A DNA stretch of 64,000 bases from Candidatus Baltobacteraceae bacterium (GTDB lineage: Bacteria; Vulcanimicrobiota; Vulcanimicrobiia; Vulcanimicrobiales; Vulcanimicrobiaceae): positions 1-64,000 of the forward strand of contig DATJTX010000018.1 in NCBI GenBank assembly GCA_035502855.1, written 5' to 3'. The translations under genes and the position numbers were made by a program. The notes below the pieces were generated by a model. The model made no database searches and was not told the DNA's origin. It was given only the letters and a program-made list of their open reading frames with translations. Positions 45,300 to 53,664 of this stretch are shown one piece after another (position 1 is the stretch's first letter; the number at the start of each line of letters is the position of its first letter).

Positions 45300-45725
45300 C
45301 TAAAACAGCGGCTGCGGCTTTTGCGGCTCATGCGGATGCTGCGCCCCTGCGTACACTTTCAACCGGCGCAATTGCACGTCGCGGGTGCGGTTGGTCGCAA
45401 GCATGCCGCGAACCGCCTCTTCGATCAGACGCTCGGGTGATTTGGCATGCAGCTCGCGAGCGGTCTGCTCTTTGAGACCACCGGGAAAGCCGCTGTGGCG
45501 GCGATAGATCTTGGCGTCCCACTTCTTGCCGCTCAGCTCGACCTGCGCCGCGTTGATCACGATGACGTGATCGCCGTCATCGACGTGCGGCGTCCAGGTT
45601 GGCTTGTGCTTACCGGAGAGCGCGCGCGCGATCCGCACCGCGAGCGTGCCCAGGCGTTGCCCGGCCGCGTCGACGATGTACCAATCGGCCTTCGTCTCTT
45701 CCGCTTTTTGTAACGTGGTTCGCAT
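45300..45725 (-). CDS. rplM: 50S ribosomal protein L13
   Basis: 141 residues. WYIVDAAGQRLGTLAVRIARALSGKHKP, VDDGDHVIVINAAQVELSGKKW, YRRHSGFPGGLKEQTA and MLATNRTRDVQLRRLKVYAG are all typical. First gene of rplM-rpsI, behind a strong promoter at 45753-45781. The spacing to rpsI is 8 bp. Confidence 0.98.
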   Translation of the reverse strand: MRTTLQKAEETKADWYIVDAAGQRLGTLAVRIARALSGKHKPTWTPHVDDGDHVIVINAAQVELSGKKWDAKIYRRHSGFPGGLKEQTARELHAKSPERLIEEAVRGMLATNRTRDVQLRRLKVYAGAQHPHEPQKPQPLF

Positions 45726-45752
45726 GTATGAGTATCCTCGATGAACTTCCGC

Positions 45753-45781
45753 ATCTTACCGGGCCGCGGCAGCCCCGTCAA
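45753..45781 (-). promoter_or_regulatory. Sigma70-type promoter of rplM-rpsI
   Basis: Minus strand TTGACG (45776-45781), 17-bp spacer, TAAGAT (45753-45758), about 28 bp before the rplM start codon. Box sequences and spacing are near consensus. Confidence 0.75.
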
Positions 45782-45806
45782 GCTCTTCCGCGCGAATTCA
45801 AATTAT

Positions 45807-45836
45807 TTGACATATACGTGAGTAGTCAAGTATCCT
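45807..45836 (+). promoter_or_regulatory. Promoter and possible operator of the marR gene
   Basis: TTGACA (45807-45812), 18-bp spacer, TATCCT (45831-45836). The start codon at 45844 is only 7 bases after the -10 box, so the message is probably leaderless. TTGAC at 45807 and GTCAA at 45825-45829 form an inverted repeat inside the promoter, a likely MarR autorepression site. Confidence 0.65.
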
Positions 45837-45843
45837 AAAGACG

Positions 45844-46248
45844 ATGCCCACGGATGCGCTCGAAACGATTCTCGCTTTGGCCGCCGCTCATGCCCGGGCC
45901 GTGCGCGGGCTCGAAGCGCAGGGGCTCAGCTTTGCCGAACTACGATTGCTCGCATCCCTGCGCGCAGAGCGGATCGGACGCCGTCCCACCGAGCTGGCGC
46001 ACGAATTGCATCTGACCGCCTCGGGTGTGACCCGGGCGCTGCTGCCGCTCGAGCGGCGGGGCATCGTGGAGCGCCGGCGCGATGCGCATGACGCCCGCGC
46101 GTCGCTCGCGCTTCTCACGCCGGCGGGTCACGCGCTGGTCGACGACGCCCTCGCCGACGCGGGCGAGCGCGCAAGGCGGCTGCTGCGCCGGCTCAGCGTC
46201 GGTCAGATCAAGCAATTCCAGCGTCTTCTCGACGAAATCGGCCGGTAA
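45844..46248 (+). CDS. MarR-family transcriptional regulator
   Basis: 134 residues. Winged helix: LSFAELRLLASLRAERIGRRPTELAHELHLTASGVTRALLPLERRGIVERRRDAHDARASLALLTPAG in pieces, with the typical D.RA...LT..G wing. Dimer helices at both ends. Divergent from rplM; convergent with truA. Target genes other than itself cannot be told. Confidence 0.9.
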   Translation: MPTDALETILALAAAHARAVRGLEAQGLSFAELRLLASLRAERIGRRPTELAHELHLTASGVTRALLPLERRGIVERRRDAHDARASLALLTPAGHALVDDALADAGERARRLLRRLSVGQIKQFQRLLDEIGR

Positions 46249-46255
46249 ACCATCT

Positions 46256-47092
46256 CTAGATCGTCGGTTCGCGATAGGAATCGTAATCGGGATACCGCAC
46301 ACCGGCAAGGTAGAGCCCGTGCGGCGGCGCGGTGATTCCCGCCTCACTGCGGTCGCGCGCGGCCAGGATTGCCGGGATCGACGCGGGATCCGCTCGCCGC
46401 AGCCCGCACGCGATCAGCGTTCCGACGATCGTTCGCACCATCCGATGCAAGAAACCGTCGGCGCTGATACGCACCCGCACGAAATCGCCGTCGGCGTTAA
46501 TCTCGAGCGTACGGACGGTGCGCACGGTCACGCCGCTGTCCGGCAGAACGCCGCAAAAGGATCGAAAATCGTGCTCGCCGATCAGTGGTTGCGCGGCCGC
46601 GCGCATTGCTTGCACATCGAGCGTTGAACGGTAGACGTGAAAAGCGCGGTGGGCAAGAAGCGCACTGCGCTCGCGGCGGTTGGAGATCGCGTAGACGTAG
46701 GTTCGCTCGAGTGCCGAGAAGCGCGCCGAGAACTGCGGCGCCGCGATCGCGACCTCGCGCACGCTGACATCCGGCGGGAGCACGGAGTTCAGCGCGACGG
46801 CAAGGCGCTCGAACGGAAACGAGCGGGAAGTGTGAAACGAGATCACCTGCCCGCTCGCGTGAACGCCGGTGTCGGTGCGCCCCGCACCGGTGATTTTGAC
46901 CGGCTCTTCGAGCAATCGGCTCAGTGCGCGCTCGAGTTCGCCGGCGACGGTGCGGCCCGACGTCTGCACCTGAAAGCCGAGGAACGCCGTGCCGTCGTAT
47001 TCGACGGCACAGCGTACGGTTTGTACTACGCGTTCACCGGAACGCGTTTGGGGACGTTCCGCTTCTCGTCCAGATCGAGCAGATCGGCCCAC
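46256..47092 (-). CDS. truA: tRNA pseudouridine(38-40) synthase
   Basis: 278 residues. VEYDGTAFLGFQVQ, GAGRTDTGVHASGQV (catalytic Asp in GRTDTGVHA), LNSVLPPDV, FSARFSALERTYVYAI and GFLHRMVRTIVGTLI. The family start should be near VQTVRCAVEYDGT, but no ATG, GTG or TTG lies there; the ATG at 47092 gives about 25 extra residues and a 67-bp overlap with the DUF5069 gene. Modifies positions 38-40 of tRNAs. Confidence 0.95.
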   Translation of the reverse strand: MGRSARSGREAERPQTRSGERVVQTVRCAVEYDGTAFLGFQVQTSGRTVAGELERALSRLLEEPVKITGAGRTDTGVHASGQVISFHTSRSFPFERLAVALNSVLPPDVSVREVAIAAPQFSARFSALERTYVYAISNRRERSALLAHRAFHVYRSTLDVQAMRAAAQPLIGEHDFRSFCGVLPDSGVTVRTVRTLEINADGDFVRVRISADGFLHRMVRTIVGTLIACGLRRADPASIPAILAARDRSEAGITAPPHGLYLAGVRYPDYDSYREPTI

Positions 47093-47469
47093 GCGGTTAC
47101 GTCGGTCCGGTCGGGAGCGATCGCATTGCGCAACTGCAAGAAATATTGACGCGACTCTTCATTGTCGGGCTTGTGCGTGACCCATTCCCGATTGAAGGCT
47201 TCGATCTCTTGCGGTGACTTCTTGTCGATGAACGGCTTGACGTAGGCCTCGATCGCGGCGTCACCCTTGGCGTTCTTGATCACCTCGAGCAGCGCGTCGT
47301 GGTCGATGCCCAAGAACGAAAGGACGTGCTGGTCCATTGGGCAGTTGTAGTGATACTCGCCCTGCTTGCCTTCGGCGGTCGCCTTGCCTTTGTCGATCGT
47401 ACGGGCGATCTGCACCAGGCCGAACAGTTTTTCGTGGACGCTACGCGGATACGATGTCGTCAGATCCAT
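47026..47469 (-). CDS. DUF5069 domain protein
   Basis: 147 residues from MDLTTSYPRSVHEKLFGLVQIARTIDKG in pieces, which matches the DUF5069 start (..YPRSP..KLGG...LARMIDKARA). Also YHYNCPMDQHVLSFLGI and WVTHKPDNEESRQYFLQLRN. A GGGAGAA ribosome binding site precedes the ATG. Cytoplasmic protein of unknown function. Confidence 0.85.
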   Translation of the reverse strand: MDLTTSYPRSVHEKLFGLVQIARTIDKGKATAEGKQGEYHYNCPMDQHVLSFLGIDHDALLEVIKNAKGDAAIEAYVKPFIDKKSPQEIEAFNREWVTHKPDNEESRQYFLQLRNAIAPDRTDVTAWADLLDLDEKRNVPKRVPVNA

Positions 47470-47509
47470 AGAGGATTCTCCCAAAGCGGTTGGTTGAATA
47501 ACGTTACCC

Positions 47510-47845
47510 GTGACACCCAGCGCCTCACGCCGGTTTCGCTTCGGCATTTTTGCCCTCTCCTGGCTGCTTGCTGCCGGGCTGCAGAGCTATGCCGCCGACG
47601 TTGGAATCCACGGAGCGATCGTCGGCGCGTACGTCCCGGGGTGGCTGCTGGGCGTCGCCGCAATTCCGCCGTGGACCCTGCTTCTACCCGCGATCGTCGA
47701 CGGCGCCGTGATGGCGCCGGGACGCGTCTCGGTCACCCTCTCGAAAGCGCTGACGATCGCCAACGCGGTCGGGCTGATTGCCTACGCGTTCGTCTGCGTC
47801 GCGATCATCTTCTACGTCGCTTTCGCGAACAACGGCATTTCCTAG
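47510..47845 (+). CDS. Membrane protein of unknown function
   Basis: 111 residues, GTG start. Three or so hydrophobic segments: FGIFALSWLLAAGLQSYA, LLGVAAIPPWTLLLPAIVDGAV and ALTIANAVGLIAYAFVCVAI. No family recognised. Divergent from the DUF5069 gene; its stop overlaps the stop of the metallothionein-like gene. Confidence 0.6.
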   Translation: MTPSASRRFRFGIFALSWLLAAGLQSYAADVGIHGAIVGAYVPGWLLGVAAIPPWTLLLPAIVDGAVMAPGRVSVTLSKALTIANAVGLIAYAFVCVAIIFYVAFANNGIS

Positions 47846-48003
47846 ACGGAATTCTCACACTCCGCGTGGCGGCAGCTGCACTGCACGTGCGGAGGTGCGT
47901 CGGGATCCGCTTGCGCCTGCTCGCGACAGCGATCGCTGCAATAGAACTGGCCGAGATCGACGTAGCAGGTGCACTGCGTGTGATCGCACTTCTGTCCCTC
48001 CAT
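47842..48003 (-). CDS. Metallothionein-like cysteine-rich small protein
   Basis: 53 residues with eight Cys and several His: KCDHTQCTCYV, FYCSDRCREQA, VQCSCRHAEC. The order C-x4-C-x-C...YCS..C...C-x-C....C resembles the bacterial metallothionein family (SmtA-like, PF02069), with the YCS.RC centre especially close. Expected to bind zinc or copper in the cytoplasm. The ATG is one base after the stop of the lipoprotein gene, so the two are cotranscribed. Confidence 0.75.
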   Translation of the reverse strand: MEGQKCDHTQCTCYVDLGQFYCSDRCREQAQADPDAPPHVQCSCRHAECENSV

Positions 48004-48004
48004 C

Positions 48005-49090
48005 CTACCCCTGTACGATGTAGTCCACGATCGACACCTGCGTACCGTTGCTGTACGTGAGGGTGCCGTTGCCCTGCGCGTTGACGGTGAAGCTCGCGAC
48101 CGTCGCTCCGGTTGCCGTGTTCGTCAACGTGCCCGTGACGCCGCTCGCCGTACCGGTGATCGCAAGGGTGCCGCCGTACGTGGAGTCCGTGAGCGTAAGC
48201 GCGAAGCCGTTGGCGGTAGCCGACCCGCTGATCGACACCGACGAAAGAAGAGCCGATGAGGGGGAGATCGTCCACGCCGGGAAGGTGCCTTGGCTGACGG
48301 TGAGCGAGTTCTCGGCGCCCTGATATTGGGCGACGTTCATCGACAGCGTGGACGACACGCTCAGCGTAACCGAAGCACCCTCCTCCGAATCGATCGATGA
48401 GGCATTCGCGGCCGCGGCGACTCCGGCCGATGAACACGAGCCGGTCACCGTAAGGGTGCAGGCGACCCCAATCTCACCCAGATCCTCACCGTTTTCGACG
48501 ACGTCGGTCAGCAAGAACGAGAATCCGGTTTCCTCCTGAAGGCTCGAATTATTGAATAGGAAGGTGATCTGCGCGCTCGCCGTTCCGGTCACCGTGCCGC
48601 TCGCCGAGTACTCGGTAAACGAAGCCGGCCCGCTGACCGTGCTTCCCGACTGGGTAGCCGTCCAAACGACTTCGGCTTCGGGCTGCGTGCACGCGTCGTC
48701 GTAGTAATCTTCGATCGTGATCGTCAACGAGCCGTTGCCGTTGTTGACGATCGTTTCGTTGACGCCGTCGCCCGCGTTGCACAGAAGCGGACGCGGCCGG
48801 GCGCCGTCCGCGAACGATTTCGGACTCACCTTGGCGAGCATCGTGCGCATCGCACGTGCGGCGGTCAAGGTCGAAATCGAGCCGCCGCCCTCGTATTCCT
48901 GGTAGGCTTCGACGCCGGCCAGGCCGCTCTGCGCATCGGAACGCTGCACGCTCTGGTCCGAGAGGTTCAACGTCACGGGCGGCGGCACGGTGACGCTGCC
49001 GCCTCCGCCTCCGCCGGACGACGAACCGCCGCCGCACGCGGACAGCAGCACGATACACACAAAACCGGCTACACGGCGAATCGTAATCAC
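48005..49090 (-). CDS. Lipoprotein of unknown function
   Basis: 361 residues. The second of two close GTGs (49090) has the better distance to the GAGGAGG site. Lipobox VLLSACGGG, then a Gly/Ser linker. The remainder is Ser/Thr/Gly-rich and beta-strand-like, with four Cys in the middle (LLCNAGDG, DDACTQ, VACTLT, GSCSSAG). No enzyme motif. Cotranscribed with the metallothionein-like gene. Confidence 0.75.
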   Translation of the reverse strand: MITIRRVAGFVCIVLLSACGGGSSSGGGGGGSVTVPPPVTLNLSDQSVQRSDAQSGLAGVEAYQEYEGGGSISTLTAARAMRTMLAKVSPKSFADGARPRPLLCNAGDGVNETIVNNGNGSLTITIEDYYDDACTQPEAEVVWTATQSGSTVSGPASFTEYSASGTVTGTASAQITFLFNNSSLQEETGFSFLLTDVVENGEDLGEIGVACTLTVTGSCSSAGVAAAANASSIDSEEGASVTLSVSSTLSMNVAQYQGAENSLTVSQGTFPAWTISPSSALLSSVSISGSATANGFALTLTDSTYGGTLAITGTASGVTGTLTNTATGATVASFTVNAQGNGTLTYSNGTQVSIVDYIVQG

Positions 49091-49196
49091 GAACACACCC
49101 TCCTCGATGAGCGAGCGATGGTGCCACGTTTCCTCCGCCCCCGAGGGAAAGCCTACGTCACTAGGACATATGGCCTATCCGTGCCGAGAGCGGGTA

Positions 49197-50693
49197 CTAT
49201 CCGTGCTGGCGTTGCAGCGGAAAGAGAAGGACGTCGCGGATCGAGGTGTTGTTCGTCAACAACATGATCAACCGATCCATCCCGATGCCGATGCCTGCGG
49301 TCGGCGGCATGCCGTACTCGAGCGCGCGCACGAAGTCCCAGTCGGGTTCGGGGATCTCTTCGTCACCTGCTGCTCGTTCGCGAACTTGCGCCTCGAAGCG
49401 TGCACGCTGGTCGTCGGGGTCGTTGAGTTCGGTGAACGCGTTGGAGATCTCCATGCGATTGCAAAAGAGCTCGTAGCGGTCGACCAGCTGCGGGTCACCC
49501 GCCTTGCGTTTGGCAAGCGGTGAAATGATCACCGGATAATCGGTGACGAAGGTGGGCTGGATCAGGTGCGGCTCGAGTACGCGCTCGAAGATCTTGTCGA
49601 GCGCGTGTCCGTGCGTCGGTGACGGCGGCAAGCCGAGCTCGGCGAGAATTTCCGCTGCGCCCGCGGGGTCGAGCAGCCGCTCGCGCGTGAACTTTCCGTG
49701 CGAGTAGATCGCGATGCCCTCGAGGTAGCCGACTTTCTCGAACGGGCGTTTGAACGAAATCTTGTGCTCGCCGACCTGCAATTCGTCGCCGCCTCCGGTG
49801 ACGACGCTCGCCAGCTGCGCGATCAGCGCTTCGTTGAACTCGCGCATGTCGCTGACGTCCCAGTAGGCTGCGTAGAGTTCGAGCATCGTGAACTCGGGAT
49901 TGTGGGTCGTATCGATGCCTTCGTTGCGAAAGATGCGGCCGATCTCGTAGACGCGGTCCATGCCGCCGACGATCAAGCGTTTCAAATTGAGCTCGGTCGC
50001 GATGCGCAGCTGCATCGGTTCGCCCGAAAGCGCATTGACGTGGGTGATGAACGGCCGGGCCGCCGCCCCGCCGGCAACGTGCAGCAGCGTCGGCGTCTCG
50101 ACCTCGTAGAAGCCGTTCGCGTCGATGAAGCGCCGGGTCTCGGCGACGATCCGGCTGCGTGCGATCATCGCGTCGCGCACGTCGGAATTGACGATCAGAT
50201 CGACGTAGCGCTGGCGGTACCGCTTCTCCACGTCCTGCAAGCCGTGCCACTTGTCGGGCAGCGGCATGAGCGATTTGGCGAGCAGGGTGAACGAGGTGAC
50301 GTGCAGGGTGAGATCGCCCTTCTTCGAGCGGAACATGTACCCGCGCAGGCCGACGATGTCGCCGCGCTCGATGTCGTTCCATTCGGCAAAACGGTCCTCG
50401 CCGAGGTCATCCTTGCGCAGATAGATCTGCAGACGCCCGGTGCGATCGAACAAGTCGGCGAAAAGCGTCTTGCCCGCGGTGCGGATCGAAAGGATGCGGC
50501 CCGCGACGTTCCAGCCTTCCGCCTCCGCGCGTTGACCGGCTTCGAGAAATCCGTAGCGCGCGTTCAGCTCGCCGGCCGTGGCCTCGATTTCGAATCGCGT
50601 TTGCGCGAACGGATCGTTGCCGCGCGAACGCAAAGCGGCCAGATGGTCACGTCTGGCCGCTATCAATGCCGCTTCCGTCTTGCCTAATTCCAA
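49197..50693 (-). CDS. lysS: Lysyl-tRNA synthetase, class II
   Basis: 498 residues from a TTG at 50693 with GGAG from repeat B upstream; a longer frame from 50726 only reads the repeat. Anticodon-binding OB fold (VAGRILSIRTAGKTLFADL), motif 1 region, motif 2 (FRNEGIDTTHNPEFTMLELY) and motif 3 (GIGIGMDRLIMLL). Charges tRNA-Lys. Follows greA in the same operon. Confidence 0.96.
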   Translation of the reverse strand: MELGKTEAALIAARRDHLAALRSRGNDPFAQTRFEIEATAGELNARYGFLEAGQRAEAEGWNVAGRILSIRTAGKTLFADLFDRTGRLQIYLRKDDLGEDRFAEWNDIERGDIVGLRGYMFRSKKGDLTLHVTSFTLLAKSLMPLPDKWHGLQDVEKRYRQRYVDLIVNSDVRDAMIARSRIVAETRRFIDANGFYEVETPTLLHVAGGAAARPFITHVNALSGEPMQLRIATELNLKRLIVGGMDRVYEIGRIFRNEGIDTTHNPEFTMLELYAAYWDVSDMREFNEALIAQLASVVTGGGDELQVGEHKISFKRPFEKVGYLEGIAIYSHGKFTRERLLDPAGAAEILAELGLPPSPTHGHALDKIFERVLEPHLIQPTFVTDYPVIISPLAKRKAGDPQLVDRYELFCNRMEISNAFTELNDPDDQRARFEAQVRERAAGDEEIPEPDWDFVRALEYGMPPTAGIGIGMDRLIMLLTNNTSIRDVLLFPLQRQHG

Positions 50694-50695
50694 AA

Positions 50696-50791
50696 GGCGC
50701 TCCGCTCTAAGCTCCGCGCCCCCCACTTCGTGGGGCCCCCAACCTCAACGCGCGCATGATTCTATGTTCGCTCGAGACTCCCCGAGGGCGC
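50696..50791 (-). repeat. Intercistronic structured repeat, copy B
   Basis: Between greA and lysS. In gene direction: AGCGCCCTCGGGG ... CATGCGCGCG ... TTGGGGGCCCC, hairpin CCCCAC-GAA-GTGGGG, GCGCGGAGC, TTAGAGC, GGAGCGCC. The final GGAG is the ribosome binding site of lysS. Its right part is almost identical to copy C. Confidence 0.88.
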
Positions 50792-50809
50792 TTTTGACCT
50801 GTGCATCTC

Positions 50810-51328
50810 CTACGAGGCTTTCTTCGCGGTCTTCTTCGCCGGGGTGGCGCTGCCGTTGCGGATTCCTTCGATCTTGTACTTCACGACGCCGCGCGGGGTC
50901 GAAACATCGACCGTCTCGCCCTTCTTGTGGCCGATCAGCGCGCGGCCGAGCGGCGATTCGTTCGAGATGCGCTTCGCGCTCGGATCGGCTTCGGCCGAGC
51001 CGACGATGTGAAATTCGTACCCGTCGTTGTTCTTGAGGTCTTTGACCTTGACGGTGGCGCCGATATGGACTTCGTCGGCGGCATACTCGGACTCATCGAT
51101 GATCCGCGAGTTGCGAATCATCGCCTCGAGCTTGAGAATGCGCCCTTCGATGAATGCCTGCTCTTGTTTGGCGTCCTCGTATTCCGCGTTTTCACTCAGG
51201 TCGCCGTACTCTTTGGCCTGGCGAATGCGATCGTTGACTTCTCTGCGGTGGACCGTCTTGAGCTCGTCGAGCTCCTCTTGGAGCTTCTGCAGCCCCTCCG
51301 CAGTCAGGATAGTCTCTTTATCGTTCAA
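50810..51328 (-). CDS. greA: Transcription elongation factor GreA
   Basis: 172 residues. Coiled-coil start (LTAEGLQKLQEELDELKTVHR), tip motif EYGDLSENAEYEDAKQEQAF with the acidic residues that reach the polymerase active centre, and GRALIGHKKGETVDV at the end; a Lys/Ala-rich tail is added. Rescues backtracked RNA polymerase. Confidence 0.97.
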   Translation of the reverse strand: MNDKETILTAEGLQKLQEELDELKTVHRREVNDRIRQAKEYGDLSENAEYEDAKQEQAFIEGRILKLEAMIRNSRIIDESEYAADEVHIGATVKVKDLKNNDGYEFHIVGSAEADPSAKRISNESPLGRALIGHKKGETVDVSTPRGVVKYKIEGIRNGSATPAKKTAKKAS

Positions 51329-51430
51329 GGAAAGACCCAGCGACCCCGTAGCACATAATTTTGGCGCCCGGTAAGGACGCTGGCGCGGTTTGTTTGGGGG
51401 ACCCCAACCGTTCCCCTTCCTCCCGGAACC

Positions 51431-52762
51431 CTACCCTCGTAGCGTCCGGCCGCGCCAGAGCGCAAATGGTATACCCAACATGACTCCGGCGCAAGCGTAT
51501 CCTTGGAGGGTCCGGTCTTCGACGAGCACGGTTGCCACCAGCACGGCCAGCAGCGCCAGCGCGCCGGCGAGCGGCACGAGCACGCCGCCCAAGCGTACGG
51601 CCGGCTCGCTCCAGAAACGCTTCGCCGCCGCCGCCGCGGAAAGTACGAACAAGAGCCCGAGAAAGACCGAACTCGAGTTGAGGACGAGATTCAATTGAGC
51701 GGCTGCGCTCGCTGAGAAACCGGTGATCAGTTCGCACAGCGTCACCAGGACCGCGACGAGCGCGAGCGACCAGAGCGGCTCGTCGCGCGCGTCCAGCGCA
51801 CCCAGAGCGCGCGGCAACACGCCGTCGCGCCCCATCGCGTAGACCGAACGCGAAAGGTACAGAATCGTCGTCCACAGCGTCGAGAGGGTGGAGAGCAGCA
51901 CGGTGACGACGATCGCAAGGCGCCACCAGGCACCGCCGAGGAGCGATCCGACGTAGGCCAGCGCGTCGGCTTGGTTCCCGGCAAAGCCCTGCAAATTCCC
52001 GAGATGAAGGTAGGCGTACATACACAGAACCAGCACCACCGTGGTGAGCACCAGCCCGACGATTCCGCCGCGTCCCGACGCCGCGGGCGAATCCTGGACC
52101 TCCTCGCTGGTCGAAGCGCTCACCTCCCAGCCGTCGCTCATCCAAATTGCCAGCGTCATTGCCGAAACGAATCCGGCGACGCCGAACGACGCCGGCAGCA
52201 CCGTCGAGGCTGCGGTTACATGCGCCGAGACGTGCGGATGCAGCGCGGCGGCCAGCGCGCTGGCCAGCAGCACGACGATTTCGAGTGCGAGCGCGAGGAA
52301 CGTCACCAGCGCAGTCGGGCGCACGCCGGCGTAGAGCAATGCCGAGCTTCCGAGGATCCAGAGGGCACCGATTGCGGCCGCCGCGACCGGATCTTGCGCG
52401 TGTGCGGGCGCGACGAGCGCGAGCGTGTAGATACCGGCCGGCACGGCGATCGCCATCGTCGCAAAGAAATTCGAGAGCAGCAACAGCCACGCGCCGTACG
52501 CGCCGGCGCGGCGCCCGAACGCCATCCCGATCCACGAATAAGAGGAGCCCGCATTCGGTGCGACCCGGGAGAGATGCGCGAACGAGACGGCGATGCAGAG
52601 CATGATGACCGAGAGCGCGATAAACGCAAGCGGCGCCGCGAAACCGGCCGCGACGACGATCGGCCCCAGCGTCGAGGCAAGTGAATAGGCCGGGCCCATC
52701 GACGCCGATGCGAGCACCGAGATATCGAAGAGGTGCAGCACGCGCGGCAGACGGCGCGTCAA
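51431..52762 (-). CDS. APC-family amino acid permease
   Basis: 443 residues, TTG start in a 4-bp overlap with the upstream gene. Twelve hydrophobic segments; SMGPAYSLASTLGPIVVAAG, the signature RVAPNAGSSYSWIGMAFG (APNAGG.Y.Y....G) and SDGWEVSASTSEEVQDS (TM6-7 region) are APC-type. Imports an amino acid or amine. The gap to greA (51329-51430) holds GGGGTCCCC-type sequence related to repeat D but no gene. Confidence 0.9.
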   Translation of the reverse strand: MTRRLPRVLHLFDISVLASASMGPAYSLASTLGPIVVAAGFAAPLAFIALSVIMLCIAVSFAHLSRVAPNAGSSYSWIGMAFGRRAGAYGAWLLLLSNFFATMAIAVPAGIYTLALVAPAHAQDPVAAAAIGALWILGSSALLYAGVRPTALVTFLALALEIVVLLASALAAALHPHVSAHVTAASTVLPASFGVAGFVSAMTLAIWMSDGWEVSASTSEEVQDSPAASGRGGIVGLVLTTVVLVLCMYAYLHLGNLQGFAGNQADALAYVGSLLGGAWWRLAIVVTVLLSTLSTLWTTILYLSRSVYAMGRDGVLPRALGALDARDEPLWSLALVAVLVTLCELITGFSASAAAQLNLVLNSSSVFLGLLFVLSAAAAAKRFWSEPAVRLGGVLVPLAGALALLAVLVATVLVEDRTLQGYACAGVMLGIPFALWRGRTLRG

Positions 52763-53664
52763 TTCAGTGCGATCACCCGCGGACGCAAATGTAATTCGCG
52801 CAGCACGCCTTCGTAGTCGGCGGCGGTGACCTCTTCCCAGCGCTTCCCGAGCAGCGCGAGCAGCGCGGCCTCGACCACGTTCGTCCCGAACGAGCGGCCC
52901 TGGAAATCGGGCGTCGTGGTGATCAGCATCTTCACGCCGCGCTCGCGCAGTTCGTCGACATTGGCGGCAGTGACCGTGTTGGTCAAAACGATCTTGCCCT
53001 CGAGGCGCGGCGGCATGAACTGGCGCATGAAGTGAAAGTCGCCGGCGATGATATCGGCTTCCTCGTAATACTGCGGATATTTCGGCTCGGGCGGCTTCTC
53101 TTGTTTCTTACCCGTAGGATAGAAGAATTGGAACGGCAGCTTGCACGCGTCGGGCAGATACTTCTCGGCCATCTCTTCGAACGTGTGCAGATCGCGCACG
53201 GCCATGTCCTTGTCGAGCGCAAAGATGAAATCGCCGAAGAGCACGTCGGCCCCCGCATCGACGAGCGCCTGCGCCATCCCGAAGCGGTCGAGTGCGCTGA
53301 CCATCAACACGTGCTTGCCGCGCAAATGGATGCCGAGCTCGTCCTGCATGTAGCGCACCGCGTTGCGTTCGAGCGTATTCTTCAGCCCGCTCCCGTCGAC
53401 GACGGGCGTGATCTTCGCCGCCTGCAGCAGGCGCAGGCCGTCGCGCAGCGCGTAGCGTTTCGAACCGGCGTAGAGATACACGTCGATGCCGCCAAGTCCA
53501 ATCGCATCGACCGTGCCGTCGAGCTCCTGCACGCGCGCGATCGCGCGATCGAGCTTGCCGTCGACGCCCTCGCGCACGATGTCGAACTCTTCGCCGAGCA
53601 GTTTCACGACCGCCCGATGATCGCGCGTCGACGAACCAAGCGAAACCGAGACGACGCGCTTCAA
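52759..53664 (-). CDS. Conserved protein of the 'quinate 5-dehydrogenase'-annotated family
   Basis: 301 residues, TTG start. Begins KRVVSVSLGSSTRDHRAVVKLLG, then VDAIGLGGIDVYL, VDGSGLKNTLERNAVRYM, VLMVSALDRFGMAQALVDAGADVLFGDFIFAL and NVVEAALLALLGKRWEEV. Similar proteins in Deinococcus-Thermus and other phyla are, from memory, labelled quinate 5-dehydrogenase; the activity is not established here. Overlaps the acyl-ACP-reductase-like gene by 4 bp and the permease by 4 bp. Confidence 0.7.
   Translation of the reverse strand: MKRVVSVSLGSSTRDHRAVVKLLGEEFDIVREGVDGKLDRAIARVQELDGTVDAIGLGGIDVYLYAGSKRYALRDGLRLLQAAKITPVVDGSGLKNTLERNAVRYMQDELGIHLRGKHVLMVSALDRFGMAQALVDAGADVLFGDFIFALDKDMAVRDLHTFEEMAEKYLPDACKLPFQFFYPTGKKQEKPPEPKYPQYYEEADIIAGDFHFMRQFMPPRLEGKIVLTNTVTAANVDELRERGVKMLITTTPDFQGRSFGTNVVEAALLALLGKRWEEVTAADYEGVLRELHLRPRVIALN

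Noticed and set aside
50694-50726. Start of lysS at 50726
   Set aside because: The extra residues (GGAELRAERL) are repeat B read in frame, the same peptide as in the end of the gene before repeat C; TTG at 50693 has a well-placed GGAG.
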